64,000 nucleotides of DNA from CAVTAV01 sp963732795 (GTDB lineage: Bacteria > Pseudomonadota > Alphaproteobacteria > CAVTAV01), in NCBI GenBank assembly GCA_963732795.1, contig CAVTAV010000010.1, positions 87,850-151,849 on the forward strand. The letters are read 5' to 3'. The position numbers and the translations under genes are program-made. Positions 25,000 to 34,227 of this stretch are shown here, in pieces (positions within the stretch are counted from its first letter, which is position 1; the number at the start of each line of letters is the position of its first letter). The notes below the pieces were generated by a model. It did no database searches, was not told the origin of the DNA, and saw nothing but the letters and a program-made list of their open reading frames with translations.

Positions 25000-25665
25000 A
25001 TGCCCCGTATGAACCTGAGCTCGGGCCGGACCCGGCAGAAAAAGCGCACCCGATCGGCCCTGATCGAAGCGGCAGCCGAGCTTGTCCGCGAAGGCCGGAC
25101 GCCGAGCGTGCCGGAAGCTGCCGAGCGGGCCGGGATCTCCCGGGCGACGGCCTATCGCTATTTTCCAAGCCAGGACGCGCTGGAGCTTGAAGCCGCGGGG
25201 GCGATTCTGGCGTCGGAACCCGGCGCGGCGGCCTCGAAAGGCGATGTTCAATCGTTTGAAACACCGGCTTTGAGCCCGGATGATTGCCTGAAAGCCGTGG
25301 ATAAGCTCGAAAGTGCGGTGAGCGACGCGTTCTGGCGCGACGAGCCGCAGATCCGGCTCGTGCTCAAGAGCCAACTCGATCTCTGGCTCGCCATGAAGCG
25401 AGAGCGCCACGTCACCATGCGGCGGCCGGCCCGTCCGATGCCGGCGCTCGACGCCGCGCTTGCGCCGCTCAAGGCTCTATTGCCGGCGGCGGAGTACGAG
25501 GTCGTCGCCGGCGCGCTCGCCCTCGTGACGAGTTCCGAAGCCATCGTGGCGCTGCTCGATTCCTCCGGCGTTCGCGATCCCGACAAGGTCGCCGCGATCC
25601 GCCGCTTTGCCGTTCGAGCGATCCTTGCGGCGGCTTTGGAGAAGGCGGCGAGCCCGTCGAATTAG
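25000..25665 (+). CDS. TetR-family transcriptional regulator
   Basis: A 221-residue regulator. The N-terminal HTH is clear (R-S-A-L-I-E-A-A-A-E-L, P-S-V-P-E-A-A-E-R-A-G-I-S-R-A-T-A-Y-R-Y-F), followed by an all-helical ligand domain without a family label I recognise. An alternative start ATG lies at 25009. It precedes an MDR-family reductase by about 85 bases on the same strand and probably controls it, perhaps with the two PQQ genes beyond. Confidence 0.8.
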   Translation: MPRMNLSSGRTRQKKRTRSALIEAAAELVREGRTPSVPEAAERAGISRATAYRYFPSQDALELEAAGAILASEPGAAASKGDVQSFETPALSPDDCLKAVDKLESAVSDAFWRDEPQIRLVLKSQLDLWLAMKRERHVTMRRPARPMPALDAALAPLKALLPAAEYEVVAGALALVTSSEAIVALLDSSGVRDPDKVAAIRRFAVRAILAAALEKAASPSN

Positions 25666-25749
25666 CGCGCGACAACGGGCTTGCGCCCTCCGTTCAAAGC
25701 GGGCAGGGTTTCGGCGGAGGATCGGCACCAGACCGGGGGAAAAACCACC

Positions 25750-26722
25750 ATGCGACGACTTTGCTTCGACAAATTCGGCGATCCAGCCAAAGTATTGCGT
25801 CTCGACGAGCAGCCCACACCGAAACTAGGCCGCGGCCAGGTCCTGATGACGATGACCTGCGCGCCGATCCATCCGGCCGATTTCGCGCTGATCCGAGGCG
25901 TCTATGTCAGGCCGGACTCGTTTCCCGCGGTGCCCGGCCTCGAAGGGCTCGGCACGGTCACGAAGCTCGGCCCCGGCGTTAAAGGGGTGCGGGTCGGCGG
26001 CCGCTATCTCGTCGTTTCGCGCGGCAATTGGGCGAGCGAGCGGGTCGTTCCCGCCGACGGCCTTGTCCCCGTGCCGAAGGGCTTGGCGGACGAGGTGGCC
26101 TGCCAGAGCTTCGTCAATCCGCTGACGGCCTATGGCCTCTTGGAAATGGTCAAGCGCCCCGGCGCTGTGGTGCAGACGGCGGCGGGCTCGGCGGTCGGTC
26201 GGCTCGTCGACCAGATCGGCCGCAAGCAGGGCCGCAAGGTCATCAATATCGTCAGAAGCGACAAGACCGCGCGGGATTTGAAGAAGCACGGCGCGGCCCA
26301 TGTGGTCTCGAGCCAGACCAAGAACTGGCAGAGCAAAGTCATGGCGGCCGCCGGCAAGACGCCGATCGTCGCCGCTTTCGATCCCGTGGCGGGCGAGACG
26401 GCGCTGTCGCTGCTGCCGCTCTTGTCCGAGCGCGGCGATTTGATCCTTTACGGCGCGCTCTCGGGCAAGCCCGTGGAGGTCGGCGCGATGAGCGTCGCGG
26501 GCAAGGATCTCGTCGGTGCGCGGCTATTGGCTGAGCCCGTGGCTTGCCAACGCCTCCAAGACCAAGCGCAACGCGGCCTACAAGTCGCTCGCCAACATGC
26601 TGGTCTCGGGCGAGCTCGAGATTCCGGTCGCCGGCGTCTATGCGCTGGACGATTTCAAACAGGCCGTCAAAGCGGTCGAAACATCGGGCCGGCTCGGCAA
26701 AGTCGTTCTGAAATTGTCATAA
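25750..26722 (+). CDS. MDR-family reductase (quinone/2-enoyl thioester reductase-like), one frameshift
   Basis: An NAD(P)-dependent medium-chain reductase of about 323 residues. The N-terminal GroES-like part has P-I-H-P-A-D-F-A-L-I-R-G and P-G-L-E-G-L-G-T-V; no zinc cysteine/histidine set is seen, which fits quinone reductase or enoyl-CoA/ACP reductase members. The Rossmann part begins V-V-Q-T-A-A-G-S-A-V-G-R. After 26514 the frame changes by one extra G; the restored sequence reads L-V-V-R-G-Y-W-L-S-P-W, the G-[FY]-W-L-x-x-W motif of the enoyl reductase-like group. A ribosome-binding stretch (ACCGGGGGAAAAA) precedes 25750. The break is probably a sequence error. Confidence 0.7.
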
Positions 26723-26738
26723 GTTCGCGGATTTTTTC

Positions 26739-28593
26739 ATGAGAACAGCGTTTAAGCTTGCCCTTTCGCTCGGTTTCGCCGGTGTTTTGCTCGCCGGACC
26801 GGCCTTTTCCGCAAATAACGAGGCGCCCCAGGACACGGTGCGCACCGTGCAGGATTACGCCAAATCCGCCGAGATCGGCTCGGAAACCGGCTACGGCATC
26901 TTCCAGCAGCATTGCATGAACTGCCACGGCAATCCGGATGTCCCCAAGGCGCCGGAAGTGGCCGCGCTTCGCGCCATGTCGCCGGAGCGGATCTATACCG
27001 CGCTCACCACCGGCCCGATGCAGATTCAGGGCAAGGACATGAGCGATCTCGCCAAGCGCCGGGTCGCCGAATCCGTCTCCGGACGCTTGCTCGGAACGGC
27101 GACGTCGGGCGAAGCCAAGAACATGCCGAACCAGTGCAAGAGCCATCCGCCGGTCACCAATCCGGCCAAGAGCCCGGCCTGGAACGGCTGGAGCCCGACC
27201 CTCACCAATACGCGCTTTCAGACCGCCAAGGCGGCGGGCCTGACCAAGGCCGATGTCCCGCACTTGAAGCTCAAATGGGCCTTCGGCTACCCGGACGGCA
27301 TCTCGGCGCTGGTTCAGCCGTCGATCTCCTCGGGTCGGGTCTATGTCGGGACCGACGGCGGCTATGTCTATTCGCTCGACGCCAAGACCGGCTGCATCTA
27401 CTGGTCCTATAAGACCAAGGCCAATTTGCGCGGCGCGCTCACCGTGGCGCCGATCAAGGGCCATCCGGGCGTTAAATACGCGGTCTTTTTCGGTGATCTT
27501 CACGCCAATGCCTATGCGGTCGATGCCGATACCGGCACCGAGATTCTGGGTCACCAAGGTCGAGAAGGAAGACTACACGGCCCGCCAGACCGCGGCGCTC
27601 ACCTATCATGACGGCGTGATCTATGTGCCGATGTCGTCCTGGGAGGAATTCTCGGCCAAGACCCTGGACTATCCGTGCTGCCGGTCGCGCGGCAGCGTAT
27701 CGGCGCTCGACGCCAATACCGGCAAGCTTCTCTGGAAGACCTACGACATCCCGGAAGAGCCGAAGCCGGTACGCAAGAACTCCAAGGGCATCCAGCTCTA
27801 TGCCCCGTCGGGCGCGGCGATCTGGAACACGCCGACCCTCGATCTGAAGCGTGGCGCGGTCTATTTCGGCACCGGCGACGCCACGACCTATCCGGCCGCC
27901 GATACTTCGGATTCCGTCATGGCGGTCGATATGAAGACCGGCAAGATCCGCTGGCACTATCAGGTCACCAAGAACGATTCCTTCCTGGTCGGCTGCGGCA
28001 GCAACAAGACCGACAACTGCCCGAAAGTGCAGGGGCCCGATTGGGATATTCCCTGTCCGCCGATATTGACCACGCTGCCGAACGGCAGGGATGTCATCAT
28101 CGTCGGCACCAAGCCGGGCGATGTCCTGGCCCTTGACCCCGACAAGAAGGGCAAGGTCATCTGGCGGGTGAACGTCGCCGAGAACGGCGAGCAGGGCATC
28201 CAATGGGGCGGCGCCGTCCATAACGGCTACGGCTATTTCGGGCTGACCGGCGGCGGCATGGTCAAAGTCCGGCTCTCGGACGGCCAGAAGATGTGGTACA
28301 CGCCGTTCGGCAAGGACGTGAACAACGGCGCGCCGACCTCGGCCATTCCGGGCGTCGCCTTCGTCCCCGGCTCCGACGGCAAGCTCACGGCGGTTTCGAT
28401 GGACGACGGCAAGATCCTGTGGTCCTACGACACCGCGAAGGACGTCGATACCGTCAACAAAGTCAAGGCCCATGGCGGCTCGATCGACACCATCGGCGCA
28501 GCGATCGCCGACGGCATGGTGGTCATCGGCTCGGGCTACAACGTTGTCGCCGGCATGCCCGGCAACGTGCTTCTCGCCTTCTCGGCCGAATAG
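26739..28593 (+). pseudogene. Haem-PQQ dehydrogenase, polyvinyl alcohol dehydrogenase-like, copy 1 (one frameshift)
   Basis: With one inserted T removed near 27540 (restoring T-G-T-E-I-W-V-T-K-V), this is a 617-residue exported quinohemoprotein. The signal peptide ends ...GPAFSAN. The cytochrome c motif C59-M-N-C-H is at the N-terminus, the reverse of the upstream alcohol dehydrogenase, and a PQQ-type propeller follows with D-A-K-T-G-C-I-Y-W, the Cys-Cys pair in D-Y-P-C-C and G-D-A-T-T-Y-P-A-A-D-T-S-D-S. This layout matches polyvinyl alcohol dehydrogenase (PvaA-like) proteins. No oxidised-PVA hydrolase gene is seen nearby, so the true substrate may be another polyol. It begins 16 bases after the MDR reductase. 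Confidence 0.75.
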
Positions 28594-28619
28594 GTCAGGT
28601 CCAGCTTCGGAGCGTTCGC

Positions 28620-30461
28620 ATGAAGTCATTGTTCACCGTTGCGGCCGCTCTCGCCGCGTTCGCCGTCACCACGCCGAGCTTCGCCCAAGGCGGCGCTGTT
28701 CCCGGACAGGGAAGGCCGCGGGACGCCGCCGCCGTCGGGACGGAATCGGGTTTCGGCATCTTCCAGGACAACTGCACCTCCTGCCACGGAAACCCGGACG
28801 TGCCCCGCGCGCCGTCGCCGAGCGCCATCCGGGCCATGACGCCCGAGCGGATCTACGCGGCGCTGACCACCGGCGTGATGCAGGTTCAGGCGGAGAAGCT
28901 GAGCGATCTGGCCAAGAAACGGGTCGCGGAATCGATGTCCGGCCGGCTTCTGGGCACGGCCAAGTCGGGCCTCGCCCGTAACATGCCGAACCAGTGCAAG
29001 GAGCATCCCCCGCTTGCCGATCCGGCAGCGGGGCCGTCCTGGAACGGCTGGAGCCCCGGCATTCACAACACGCGTCTTCAATCCGCCAAAGCCGCCGGAT
29101 TCGACGCCGCCGCCGTGCCCAAGCTCAAGCTGAAATGGGCGTTCGGCTACCCGGACGGCGTCTCCGCCCTCGGCCAGCCGACGGTTGTCTCGGGCCGGGT
29201 CTTTGTCGGCACCGACACCGGCTATGTCTATTCGCTCGATGCCAAGACCGGCTGCGTCTACTGGTCGTTCAAGACCGTCTCGAACGTGCGCGCCGCGGTC
29301 ACGGTGGCGCCGATCTCTGGCTATGACGGGGTCCAATACGCGGCCTTTTTCGGGGACCTTCAGTCCCATGTCTATGCGGTCGATGCCGCGACCGGCCAGC
29401 TTTTGTGGCGCGACCGGGTCGAGGAGCACTTCACCGACCGGGTGACCGCCGCACCGACCTATTACGACGGCGTGCTCTATGTCCCGGTCTCGTCCTGGGA
29501 GGAGTTCTCCGCCGGTAACGAGGACTATCCCTGCTGCACGTCCCAGGGCGCGGTCGTCGCGCTCAATGCCGATACGGGCGACCATATCTGGAAGACCTAT
29601 GTGATCCCGGAGCGGCCGAAGCCCGTGCGCAAGAACAAGAAGGGCACGCAACTCTATGCGCCGGCGGGCGGCTCGGTCTGGAACTCCCCGACCATCGACG
29701 TGAAGCGCGGCCTTGTCTATTTCGGCACCGGCGACGCGACGACCTATCCCGCCGCCGATACCTCGGACTCGGTTATGGCGCTCGATATGAAGACCGGGGC
29801 CATCGCTTGGAGCTATCAGGTCACCCGCAACGATTCCTTCCTCGGCGGCTGCTTCGGCCCGAACAAGTCCGACAATTGCCCGAAGGTGCAGGGCCCGGAT
29901 TGGGATATCCCGTGTTCGCCGATGCTGACCACGCTCTCCAACGGCCAGGACGTCATCATCGTCGGCACCAAGCCGGGCGACGTGCTGGCGCTCGATCCCG
30001 ACAACGACGGCAAGGTGCTCTGGCGCGTCAACATCGCCGAGACGGGCGAGCGCGGCATCCAATGGGGCGGCGCGATCGACGGCGACTATGCCTATTTCGG
30101 GCTTACGGGCGGCGGCATGGTGAAGCTCAGGCTCACCGACGGCCAGAAGATGTGGTACGTGCCGATCGATCCGAAGGCGAAGGGCCTCAACAACGGCGCG
30201 CCGACCTCCGCGATCCCCGGCGTCGCCTTCGTCGGCGGCTCGGACGGGAAGATTTCCGCCCTCTCCATGGACGACGGCAAGATCCTCTGGCAGTTCGACA
30301 GCGCCCGCGACTTCGACACCGTGAACAAGGTCAAGGCGAAGGGCGGCGCGATCAACACCGTCGGCCCGACGTTCGCCGGCGGCATGATGTTCATCGGCTC
30401 GGGCTACAACGTAATCGGCGGCTCGCCGGGGAACGTGCTGCTGGCGTTTTCGGTGGAGTAG
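28620..30461 (+). CDS. Haem-PQQ dehydrogenase, polyvinyl alcohol dehydrogenase-like, copy 2
   Basis: A 613-residue intact paralogue of the preceding gene, 26 bases downstream. Signal peptide ending ...TPSFAQG, haem c motif C52-T-S-C-H, then the same propeller with D-A-K-T-G-C-V-Y-W, the adjacent cysteines in D-Y-P-C-C-T, N-G-Q-D-V-I-I-V-G-T-K-P-G-D-V-L-A-L-D-P, and terminal P-G-N-V-L-L-A-F. The two copies are similar along their length, so this is a tandem duplication; differences cluster at the N-terminal linker and surface loops. It probably oxidises an alcohol in the periplasm and passes electrons to a soluble cytochrome c. Confidence 0.85.
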   Translation: MKSLFTVAAALAAFAVTTPSFAQGGAVPGQGRPRDAAAVGTESGFGIFQDNCTSCHGNPDVPRAPSPSAIRAMTPERIYAALTTGVMQVQAEKLSDLAKKRVAESMSGRLLGTAKSGLARNMPNQCKEHPPLADPAAGPSWNGWSPGIHNTRLQSAKAAGFDAAAVPKLKLKWAFGYPDGVSALGQPTVVSGRVFVGTDTGYVYSLDAKTGCVYWSFKTVSNVRAAVTVAPISGYDGVQYAAFFGDLQSHVYAVDAATGQLLWRDRVEEHFTDRVTAAPTYYDGVLYVPVSSWEEFSAGNEDYPCCTSQGAVVALNADTGDHIWKTYVIPERPKPVRKNKKGTQLYAPAGGSVWNSPTIDVKRGLVYFGTGDATTYPAADTSDSVMALDMKTGAIAWSYQVTRNDSFLGGCFGPNKSDNCPKVQGPDWDIPCSPMLTTLSNGQDVIIVGTKPGDVLALDPDNDGKVLWRVNIAETGERGIQWGGAIDGDYAYFGLTGGGMVKLRLTDGQKMWYVPIDPKAKGLNNGAPTSAIPGVAFVGGSDGKISALSMDDGKILWQFDSARDFDTVNKVKAKGGAINTVGPTFAGGMMFIGSGYNVIGGSPGNVLLAFSVE

Positions 30462-30491
30462 GAACGCCGACCGGCCGAGCGCGTCCCCACG

Positions 30492-30645
30492 CCCTTCGAC
30501 GAGCTCAGGGCGAACGGAGAGCCCAACACTGTCATCGCGAGGCGCGTCAGCGCTGCGGCGATCCAGTCAACCTGGATTGCCGCGCTCCCTGCGGTCACTC
30601 GCAATGACGGCCAAGCAAAGATCCGTTCGGGCTGAGCTTGTCGAA
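30492..30645. repeat. Nested dispersed repeats downstream of the PQQ gene pair
   Basis: Outer arms CTTCGACGAGCTCAGG... (from 30493) and ...CTGAGCTTGTCGAAG (to 30645) are inverted copies of a widespread bacterial intergenic repeat. Between them lies a full copy (30531-30610) of the GTCATCGCGAGG...TCGCAATGAC repeat also seen at 11282-11384. One repeat has apparently inserted into the other, between convergent genes. Confidence 0.65.
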
Positions 30646-30659
30646 GCCCGTCCGCCACG

Positions 30660-31274
30660 TCACATCGGCGGCTTGACGCCGTTCTTCTCCGCCGTGACGG
30701 CGAAGGCCTGGATGGTGTTGTCGTCGTTGAGCGTGCCGAGAACGACCACGGCAGCGCCGGGTTTCAAGAGCGAGCGGTCGCCCGGCACGAGGGCCACGAC
30801 GGGCGTATCCGGCGAGACGTCGATCTCCTGCTGACCGTCCTTGTAATTGAGCTTGAAGGTCCGGCCGTCCGACGCCGCGAGCACGCCTGTTACGGTGGCG
30901 TTGGTCATGGTCGAGTGTGGAAAGTCCCAGGGATAGTGGCCCTCGCCGGCGCCGCGCATATTCTCCGGAAAGACATGCACTTCCATGGCCTGGAGATGCC
31001 CGTTCTGTGCGGGGCCCGCGGTGACGCCGATAAAATCACCGTCCTTGATCGACGATAGCGGCCGCGAGGCGACGCCCATGACATTCGTGTTGTCCTGGAG
31101 ATGGACCTTCACCGCCTTGTTCGCGGTCGAGAGCACGGTCAGCGTGTTCCCGTCGAGAGCCTGAACGGTGCCGCGCAGGCGCAGCGTCTGGGGCTGTTCG
31201 GCGGGTTGGGCGACGGCGCTCACGGTCGTCAGAACCAGAGCGGCGGCGATGAGGGAAAGCGATGGAATCTTCAT
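30660..31274 (-). CDS. Exported DUF5666-like small beta protein
   Basis: A 204-residue exported protein with a signal peptide ending ...VSAVAQP and two similar beta-barrel-like segments: R-G-T-V-Q-A-L-D-G-N-T-L-T-V then V-T-G-V-L-A-A-S-D-G-R-T-F-K-L-N-Y. These fit the DUF5666/OB-like pattern seen in exported proteins of unknown role. I start at the ATG 31274, immediately before the signal peptide; an upstream in-frame start adds an unlikely basic leader. It is convergent with the PQQ pair and separated from it by repeats, so a functional link is uncertain. Confidence 0.65.
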   Translation of the reverse strand: MKIPSLSLIAAALVLTTVSAVAQPAEQPQTLRLRGTVQALDGNTLTVLSTANKAVKVHLQDNTNVMGVASRPLSSIKDGDFIGVTAGPAQNGHLQAMEVHVFPENMRGAGEGHYPWDFPHSTMTNATVTGVLAASDGRTFKLNYKDGQQEIDVSPDTPVVALVPGDRSLLKPGAAVVVLGTLNDDNTIQAFAVTAEKNGVKPPM

Positions 31275-31431
31275 GGCAAAACTCCTCGGAACATGGGGCC
31301 GCCATTTAGACAGGCAAAGGCGTGCGAGGCGCAAATCATGACTTTGTGATCGGGGAAGCCGAGCCTCTTAAGGAATAACGATGGCCGCCACCAACGTGTT
31401 CCATCGTCATGCCAGCGGAGGCCGACGTTCG

Positions 31432-32175
31432 CTAGAGCCGCTCGATGATTTCCCGCCACAGGCTCTCATAGGCCCGGGCCGCGCGGCTCGAGGGCGCGAA
31501 GGCGGCGACGGGGGCTTGGTGCAGGCCCATTTTCTCGATGTCGCTGGCGTTACTGATCACCGTGCCCAGGATCTCGTTTCCGGCGCCGGCGAGGGTTGCA
31601 ATGGTGTCGCGATGCATCACCTTGCGCATATCCGCCATCGAGAAGAAGCCGAGGATCTTGAGCTTGCGCCCGAGCCGCTTCTCGGTGCGGAAGGTCATGA
31701 GCTGCTTGAAGGTCCTGAGCGACAGGGTCGTCGGGATCAGCGGCACAAGAAGGGCATCGGCCGCCTCGAACACGGCCTCGGACAGAAGAGAGATGCTCGG
31801 CGGGCAATCGATGATGACGTAATCATATTCCTTTGCGAGCGGCTTCAGGAGACGGCGGAGCTGTTGGGTCGGCTTCTTGGCGGCATCGAGCCTTAGGTCG
31901 AGATTGCGATAGGAGAAGTCGGCCGGCACGACGTCGAGGCGCTCGAATTCCGTCGGCCGCGCGAGCTCGGCGAGATCGTGCTTGCCTCTGACGATCCCCT
32001 TGCCGCCGCCCTTCACCTTGGCCTTGACCCGGAAATAGAAGGTTGCCGCGCCCTGGGGATCGAGATCCCAGACCAGCACGCGCGCGCCGCCGCGGGCCGC
32101 GATCTCGGCGAGATTGACCGCCGTGGCGGTCTTACCGACGCCGCCCTTGATGTTGTATGTCGCCAGGATACGCAT
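31432..32175 (-). CDS. ParA-family ATPase
   Basis: A 247-residue cytoplasmic ATPase with the deviant Walker A motif K10-G-G-V-G-K-T, switch/Walker A' L-V-W-D-L-D-P-Q-G-A-A-T and Walker B Y-V-I-I-D-C-P-P-S. ParA/Soj/MinD-like proteins position DNA, chemoreceptors or other cargo. No parB-like gene is next to it and the downstream gene is transcribed away after a repeat-free spacer, so this is an orphan ParA likely used for protein positioning rather than chromosome partition. It precedes three diguanylate cyclase genes in the opposite order of transcription. Confidence 0.85.
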   Translation of the reverse strand: MRILATYNIKGGVGKTATAVNLAEIAARGGARVLVWDLDPQGAATFYFRVKAKVKGGGKGIVRGKHDLAELARPTEFERLDVVPADFSYRNLDLRLDAAKKPTQQLRRLLKPLAKEYDYVIIDCPPSISLLSEAVFEAADALLVPLIPTTLSLRTFKQLMTFRTEKRLGRKLKILGFFSMADMRKVMHRDTIATLAGAGNEILGTVISNASDIEKMGLHQAPVAAFAPSSRAARAYESLWREIIERL

Positions 32176-32269
32176 ATTGCGCCCGCCCCGAATTTCGCGT
32201 TCGACTTCTAAGGGTAAAGGGCGAGTTTGACAAACGCGTTAGCGGGAAAGAGACGCGCTTCTCTCTGGT

Positions 32270-33988
32270 TTAAAAGCCGCTGACAGCCTCGGAGCTCTCA
32301 ACCAGAAAATTCCGGCGGGAGAAGTGATACCGGTTCTTGCCCGCCTTCTTCGCGGACAACAGCGCCCTGTCGGCCGCCTTTTCGAAGGCTTCGACGTCCT
32401 CCGCATCTAGCGGATAGAACGCCACGCCTATGCTGAGCCCGATATGAATCCGGTCGTTGTCGAGCGCAATTGGGTCCGACAGGCACCGCATGATGCGATC
32501 GAGAGGGATCGAGACGTCTTCGAGCGCCGAGATGCCGTCGAAGATGATCGCGAATTCGTCGCCGCCGAGCCGGGCGACCGTATCGATTTTGCGGACCGAC
32601 CGGGTGAGGATCGCGGCGACCTCCTTCAGAAGCGCATCGCCCACGGGGTGGCCGTACTGATCGTTGACCGGCTTGAACCGGTCGAGATCGATCATCGCCA
32701 GAGCGGTGTGGTGGCCGGTCCGTTTCGACCGGGCCATCGCGCTGTTGAGGCGGTCCCGGAACAGCTCCCGATTGGCGAGACTGGTCAGCGGATCGTGCAT
32801 GGCTTTGTGAAGCATGGACGCTTCGGCGATCTTCCGATCCGTGATGTCGGTCAGGGTGGCGAGCCCGCCGCCGCCGGGGAGCGGCTTGATCCTGATTTCG
32901 AAACACACGCCGGACGGCCTTAGCCGCTCCGCCACATAGGGCTCGAAATCGGGCTTCGCCGCAAGCCGCCGCATGGTCGCCATGGCGTCGGACTTTTCTC
33001 CCACGTCCTCCAGCAGGCCGCTGGCAATGGCATAATCGAAAACTTCCTCGATGGGCGTTCCCGGCCCGGCGAGCGCGTCCGGGATACCCATCATCTCGGC
33101 ATATGTGCGATTGCACTTGATGATCTTCAGATCGGATCCGAAGGCGATGACGCCGTTCGAGATCGTGTCCAGCATGACATCGACGAGTTGGGCGTTCTCT
33201 TCGGCGGCCATGCGGGCCAGAGCCAATTGGTCGGCGAGCTCGGCATTCTCCGAGGCCGCCCGCTCGACCGCCGTGCTCTTGAGCTGAAGATTCTGGAGAT
33301 TGCCGTAGAGGCTGTCCGACAGGTCCTCCAACTGGCGGTGCTGCACGAAGCTCCGCCGCCGGGTTATCGCGTTGTTTCGGATCAGGGCGACGCAGCCGAA
33401 CGCGTTGCACGTCACCAGGACTGCGGGCAGGAACTGCAAGGCCATGCCGAACTGGAGAGCGATGAGCCAATAGACCAGATAGAACACGCCGACGCTCGCG
33501 ACGGCGAATCTCGGCCTCTGGGGAAGCACCGCGCCGAAGCCGAACATGCTGGTGATGACCAGACCCGGAATGAACGGCCAACTGACGCCCGCGTCCGCAC
33601 CGACCCCCAGCAAATAGGCCGACGACGTGATGGTGGGGAGGAACAGCGCCGTATCCAGGAGGCGGCCCGGCCGGTTCAACGCGAAGCAGAGCAGCGCGAC
33701 GCCCAGCAGAATCAGGCCCGCAAGCCCAAGCAGGGACGGGGTCCCGGACTTCAGCGATTCCAGGGTGCCGTCGAATTTCTCCCAGGCGCCGCCGGCCAAG
33801 AACACGGCCATCGCGACGAAATAGACCGAACACATCGCAATGCCATGCTTGCGGCGTTCGGGCCATATGGTCTGCCCATGGACCGATTCGATCTGGGGAT
33901 CCTTGAAGGCTCCCGAAAACCATTCGAAATCGGGCTCCGGGGGAGGAGAGCCGACGAGTTGCTCCGCGGTGGGGCCGTTATTCGACAT
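32270..33988 (-). CDS. Membrane PAS-GGDEF diguanylate cyclase 1
   Basis: A protein of about 572 residues making c-di-GMP from GTP. An N-terminal six-helix membrane sensor (residues ~50-210) is followed by a coiled coil (S-T-A-V-E-R-A-A-S-E-N-A-E-L-A), a PAS domain (G-V-I-A-F-G-S-D-L-K-I-I-K-C-N) and GGDEF. The active site reads L-G-G-D-E-F and is preceded by the inhibitory I-site R-K-I-D with the normal five-residue gap, so product inhibition is expected. I prefer the ATG at 33988 to the TTG at 33997. First transcribed protein type of three paralogues that follow one another on this strand. Confidence 0.85.
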   Translation of the reverse strand: MSNNGPTAEQLVGSPPPEPDFEWFSGAFKDPQIESVHGQTIWPERRKHGIAMCSVYFVAMAVFLAGGAWEKFDGTLESLKSGTPSLLGLAGLILLGVALLCFALNRPGRLLDTALFLPTITSSAYLLGVGADAGVSWPFIPGLVITSMFGFGAVLPQRPRFAVASVGVFYLVYWLIALQFGMALQFLPAVLVTCNAFGCVALIRNNAITRRRSFVQHRQLEDLSDSLYGNLQNLQLKSTAVERAASENAELADQLALARMAAEENAQLVDVMLDTISNGVIAFGSDLKIIKCNRTYAEMMGIPDALAGPGTPIEEVFDYAIASGLLEDVGEKSDAMATMRRLAAKPDFEPYVAERLRPSGVCFEIRIKPLPGGGGLATLTDITDRKIAEASMLHKAMHDPLTSLANRELFRDRLNSAMARSKRTGHHTALAMIDLDRFKPVNDQYGHPVGDALLKEVAAILTRSVRKIDTVARLGGDEFAIIFDGISALEDVSIPLDRIMRCLSDPIALDNDRIHIGLSIGVAFYPLDAEDVEAFEKAADRALLSAKKAGKNRYHFSRRNFLVESSEAVSGF

Positions 33989-34227
33989 CAGGCGCAACTC
34001 ACTCAGGGTCAGGTCAGCCTTTCAATGGCCCGCTTCGGGGCCCGGAAAGCCGGAATTCGGCGGGCCGGATACGGCGCTGACTCACTTTGAGCGACGGCGC
34101 AGTGGCGCGACCGTCACGATCGCAGTTTGGTATGCGCCGTGTCCCCCGCGCCGTGTGGTCAGCGGGTGCCCGCTGGCCAAGCCCGGAGGCCTAGAGTCTT
34201 ACGAAAAGGTTGATATTTGATTTAGCG

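Noticed and set aside
28626..30062. A 478-residue antisense frame over the second PVA-dehydrogenase-like gene
   Set aside because: Shadow of a conserved gene; composition follows codon-position GC bias of the real frame.
31432..32175. A chromosome or plasmid partition locus
   Set aside because: Only ParA is present; no parB or parS-like repeats are seen next to it.
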